A DNA stretch of 32,823 nt from Verrucomicrobiota bacterium. GTDB lineage: Bacteria > Verrucomicrobiota > Verrucomicrobiia > Opitutales > Opitutaceae. A program made the translations under genes and the position numbers. The notes beneath the pieces were generated by a model, which ran no database searches, was not told where the DNA came from, and worked only from the letters and a program-made list of their open reading frames with translations. Location: assembly GCA_963205455.1 (NCBI GenBank), contig CAUJJL010000111.1, positions 1-32,823 of the forward strand. The letters are read 5' to 3'. This document shows positions 30,170 through 32,823 of this stretch, in pieces; within the stretch, counting starts at the first letter, position 1; the number at the start of each line of letters is the position of its first letter.

Positions 30170-31306
30170 ATGAGATCCTCCTGCGCATTTTTCCTAGCCA
30201 TCTTCGTAGCGATCTACGCCGGGGCGCGTGCCGCGACCCTTTTCGTCTCGCCTGACGGGAGAGCCGACGCAACAGGCACCAAAGCAGCGCCATTCGCCGA
30301 TCTCGGGGTGGCGGTGGCAAGTGCCCGGCCAGGCGACACCATCCGGGTTGCTCAAGGCACATATCGACCCGAAAGCACCATTCAGTTCGCAGGCAAGGGA
30401 ACTGCTGCCGCCCCGATCCGTGTCGAAGCCGTCGGTCCCGGGCGCCCCGTGTTCGATTTTTCAGGGGCGGGCAAGGATCGCCGTTCTCATGGTTTTTCTG
30501 TCTCCGGAGAGTATTGGCACATTGCTGGGTTCGAAATCACCGGCGCCGCAGGTTTCGGCATCTCACTCACCGGCCATCACAACGTCGTCGAGCGCTGCCG
30601 CGCTCATGCCAACCAAAACACCGGCATCAACCTCGGCTCGCCTGCGAGCGAAACGCTTGTCCTCGATTGCGAATCCTACCGCAACGTCGACTATCCCACC
30701 CGAGGCCAGAACGCCGACGGCTTCGGTGCAAAATTCGATGTCGGCCCCGGCATCGTTTTCCGCGGTTGTCGCGCCTGGGAAAACGCCGACGACGGTTTCG
30801 ACCTGTGGAAGGCGCCGCACCCGGTGCGAATCGAAAACTGCGTCGCCTACCGCAATGGTCTCGACCTCTGGAAGATCGAGGGCTTCACCGGCAATGGCAA
30901 CGGCTTCAAGGTTGGCGGCGATTTTGTGCCCGCCGCCCACGTCATTGTCGGCTGTGTCGCGATCGATCAGCCCAAACGGGGATTCGACCAGAACAACAAT
31001 ACCGGGCCCCTGCTATTCGAGCGCTGCACCGCGATTCGCTGCGGCAAGGGCTTCTCTGTCATCCTTGCCACCAAATCCGGTGAACCCAGCATCCTTCGCG
31101 ACAATGTCTCCTGGGATGCTCCCGCAGCCCTCGTCCACGGCACAGTCGAGGAGAACAATCTATGGTCTGGAAGCGATGGCGCAGCGGTTCCCGCTACCTA
31201 CGTTGAGTCCACCGCCCTCACCCGCGCGGGCATGGTACCCTATGATCCCGCACGGTCTTCCGACCCGCCACCTCGCACACGATCAACAAGAGTATTCCAG
31301 AAATAG
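30170..31306 (+). CDS. Right-handed beta-helix protein, PL9-type pectate lyase
   Basis: A 378-residue secreted protein. After the signal peptide ('MRSSCAFFLAIFVAIYAGARA') come 'FVSPDGRADATGTKAAPFADL' and parallel beta-helix repeats. The residues Asp183, Asp207, Asp208, Asp211 and Lys247 keep exactly the spacing of the calcium-binding aspartates 209, 233, 234 and 237 and the catalytic Lys273 that I recall for Dickeya Pel9A, so I assign it to polysaccharide lyase family 9. It would cleave uronate chains by beta-elimination. I chose the ATG at 30170; a TTG at 30161 is in frame. It lies between two sulfatases, and its stop is three bases before the next start. Confidence 0.88.
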   Translation: MRSSCAFFLAIFVAIYAGARAATLFVSPDGRADATGTKAAPFADLGVAVASARPGDTIRVAQGTYRPESTIQFAGKGTAAAPIRVEAVGPGRPVFDFSGAGKDRRSHGFSVSGEYWHIAGFEITGAAGFGISLTGHHNVVERCRAHANQNTGINLGSPASETLVLDCESYRNVDYPTRGQNADGFGAKFDVGPGIVFRGCRAWENADDGFDLWKAPHPVRIENCVAYRNGLDLWKIEGFTGNGNGFKVGGDFVPAAHVIVGCVAIDQPKRGFDQNNNTGPLLFERCTAIRCGKGFSVILATKSGEPSILRDNVSWDAPAALVHGTVEENNLWSGSDGAAVPATYVESTALTRAGMVPYDPARSSDPPPRTRSTRVFQK

Positions 31307-31309
31307 CCC

Positions 31310-32692
31310 ATGTCGCTTCTGAATCCCCGCTTCGCGTCCCTGCTGCTTGTCGCTGCAACTGCCTCAATAAATCTGATTGCAGCCTCAGGTGAAAGCCGCC
31401 CCAACATCGTCTTTTTTCTGACGGACGATCAGCCCTATGCCGGCATGAGCGTCACCGGTGGACTCGGTACACAAACACCGGCGATCGACAAGCTCGCGGC
31501 GGACGGCGTGCTCTTCGAGAACGCATTCGCCACAACAGCCATCTGCTGCTGCAGCCGCGCAAGTATCCTCACGGGCCAGTACATGCGCCGTCATGGTATC
31601 GAGGAATTCAGGAAACCGCTTTCAGACACCCAACTCGCGCTCACCTTCCCGGTACTGCTGCGCGAGCACGGTTACCGTACGGCCTTCCTCGGCAAGTTTG
31701 CGGTGGGCTCACCCGAGGTGGACGAACGTCGAGCGCTTCCGGCCGATCTTTTTGACCTGTGGTATGGGTTTCCGCAGAATGTCTCTTTTCGTCAGACCGA
31801 GGGCGGGCGCACCCGGTATCTGACCACTGTCATGACTGAGAAGGCCATCGAGTTCCTCGACTCCACACCTCGCTATCAGCCGTTCTGCCTCATCATGGCT
31901 CTGAAGGAGCCCCACGGCCCCCTCGACTACAAGGACCCTGAATTCACCCCGCCCGCCGAAACCACTCCCATCACGCGTCCGTCCACCCTCACCCACGCGG
32001 CATTCGATCGTCTGCCTGCGGTCGTGCGCAATAGCCTGGCCGCATCCCCTCGGCTCATCGACTCGCGCACCGCTTTCGAAAGCTACGTCCGGCTTCGCAA
32101 CGCATACATTGCCCGTGCGGACCTTGCAGTCGCCCAGGTTCGGGCGGCGTTGGCTGCCCGCGGGCTGGACCGCAATACCGTCGTGGTCTTCGCATCCGAT
32201 CACGGTGCATTCATGGGCGCCCATGGACTTTCCGGAAAATGGCTCATGTACGAGGAATCGATCCGATTTCCGCTTATCATTTCGGATCCGCGGCTGCCGG
32301 CCTCCACGCGCGGACGTCGCTCCGCGATGGCGCTCAATATCGACCTCGCGCCTACCTTCCTCGCAATTGCCGGCGTGCCCATTCCCGCGACGATGCAAGG
32401 CGTCGACCTTCAGCCCCTGCTCCGAGATTCCGCCGCCCGCGTTCACACCGACTGGTACTATGAGCACGTCTTCACCGACCCCGAACGGCGTCCGCTTCCG
32501 AAGGTCGAGGGCGTGCGCACGGACCGCTGGAAATACATCCGCTATCCGGATACAAATCCACTCGTGGAAGAACTCTTCGATCTCGCTGCCGATCCCCACG
32601 AGGAAAACAATCTCGTCGGACAAACTGACGACCACGCAACGCTCGACGACCTTCGTCGCCGGTGCGACGCCTACCGTCTCTCGCTGAAGTGA
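31310..32692 (+). CDS. Secreted sulfatase with an atypical CCCSR active-site motif
   Basis: A 460-residue S1-family sulfatase with signal peptide ('LLVAATASINLIAASGE'). It shows 'NIVFFLTDDQPY', the active-site loop 'AICCCSRASILTGQYMRRHG', 'PFCLIMALKEPHGP', 'FASDHGAFMGAHGLSGKWLMYEESIRFPLII' and the C-terminal 'KYIRYPDTNPLVEELFDLAADPHE'. In the canonical CxPSR motif the third residue is Pro; here residues 79-83 read C-C-C-S-R, so Cys79 would become formylglycine without the Pro. The rest of the catalytic scaffold is intact, so it is probably active. It follows the PL9 gene by three bases, which points to co-transcription. Confidence 0.93.
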   Translation: MSLLNPRFASLLLVAATASINLIAASGESRPNIVFFLTDDQPYAGMSVTGGLGTQTPAIDKLAADGVLFENAFATTAICCCSRASILTGQYMRRHGIEEFRKPLSDTQLALTFPVLLREHGYRTAFLGKFAVGSPEVDERRALPADLFDLWYGFPQNVSFRQTEGGRTRYLTTVMTEKAIEFLDSTPRYQPFCLIMALKEPHGPLDYKDPEFTPPAETTPITRPSTLTHAAFDRLPAVVRNSLAASPRLIDSRTAFESYVRLRNAYIARADLAVAQVRAALAARGLDRNTVVVFASDHGAFMGAHGLSGKWLMYEESIRFPLIISDPRLPASTRGRRSAMALNIDLAPTFLAIAGVPIPATMQGVDLQPLLRDSAARVHTDWYYEHVFTDPERRPLPKVEGVRTDRWKYIRYPDTNPLVEELFDLAADPHEENNLVGQTDDHATLDDLRRRCDAYRLSLK

Positions 32693-32723
32693 AGGTCTGG
32701 ACAGCAGGCAAACATGCGTCGCG

Positions 32724-32823
32724 CTATTTCAGCGGACGGATCTTGATGTTTCTGAACCAGCAATCGTCCTGGTGGTACGTGAGCATGAGATGACCGGAAA
32801 TCTTCTGGCCGAAACCAGGCTCA
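32724..32823 (-). CDS. C-terminal end of a DUF1080 (3-keto-disaccharide hydrolase-like) protein, truncated by window edge
   Basis: The minus strand is open from the right edge and reads 'EPGFGQKISGHLMLTYHQD', then 'DCWFRNIKIRPLK' and a stop. The 'GxIxLxxHxxxxWFRNIKIRPL' ending is characteristic of the DUF1080 concanavalin-like domain found in secreted carbohydrate-active proteins of Verrucomicrobia and Planctomycetes. Only 33 codons are visible. It is convergent with the second sulfatase, 31 bases away. Confidence 0.8.
   Translation of the reverse strand, partial: EPGFGQKISGHLMLTYHQDDCWFRNIKIRPLK

Overview
The window looks like chromosomal DNA of a Gram-negative, GC-rich bacterium of the Verrucomicrobia, most likely of Opitutaceae type. 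This is inferred from the gene content: outer-membrane receptors with the 'LSPFEV' N-terminal segment, an ECF sigma/FecR pair next to sulfatases and carbohydrate esterases, a DUF3570/DUF4266 pair, and an RNase P RNA without the L15 GGU motif, as in the related Chlamydiae. No 16S gene is present to confirm it. Hardly any start codon has a Shine-Dalgarno sequence. I saw no tRNA, rRNA, CRISPR array, insertion sequence or phage gene.

Layout. (1) 1-3000, information processing: the 3' part of a conserved protein often labelled '3-methyladenine DNA glycosylase', then a minus-strand block reading Rrf2 regulator, C4 zinc-ribbon coiled-coil protein (DUF164), rnpB, rpsT, terminator. (2) 3074-10072, a plus-strand run gyrB, gyrA, a stand-alone Smr protein and a rhomboid protease with an extra N-terminal domain. 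(3) 10160-18407, an envelope redox/metal-type locus: DUF3570 outer-membrane protein, TlpA-like thioredoxin, DUF4266 lipoprotein with a Gly/Cys tail, OmpR-type response regulator, cupredoxin-like protein, sensor kinase, an outer-membrane beta-barrel, and an Ig-domain exported protein. A near-identical palindrome (GTAACAG-N2-CTGTTAC followed by CGT-N4-CGCTTT) lies before the first and the last transcription unit and is a strong candidate operator for the encoded two-component system. (4) 18461-19751, minus strand: a ribonuclease D-like protein and a doubtful small ORF. (5) 19809-32823, a polysaccharide-utilisation-type locus: ECF sigma factor, FecR anti-sigma factor, a separate secreted STN protein, a large TonB-dependent receptor, a Tat-exported two-domain alpha/beta-hydrolase esterase, a rhamnogalacturonan-acetylesterase-like SGNH hydrolase, two sulfatases around a PL9 pectate-lyase-like beta-helix protein, and the tail of a minus-strand DUF1080 protein at the right edge.

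How the parts work together. Region 3 reads as one signalling module: a sensor kinase translationally coupled to a cupredoxin and a barrel, controlling secreted and outer-membrane redox components. This is the best candidate for an undescribed system. Region 5 reads as a trans-envelope signalling and uptake system (receptor, STN, FecR, sigma) driving enzymes against an acetylated, sulfated, uronate-containing polysaccharide; the substrate is inferred.
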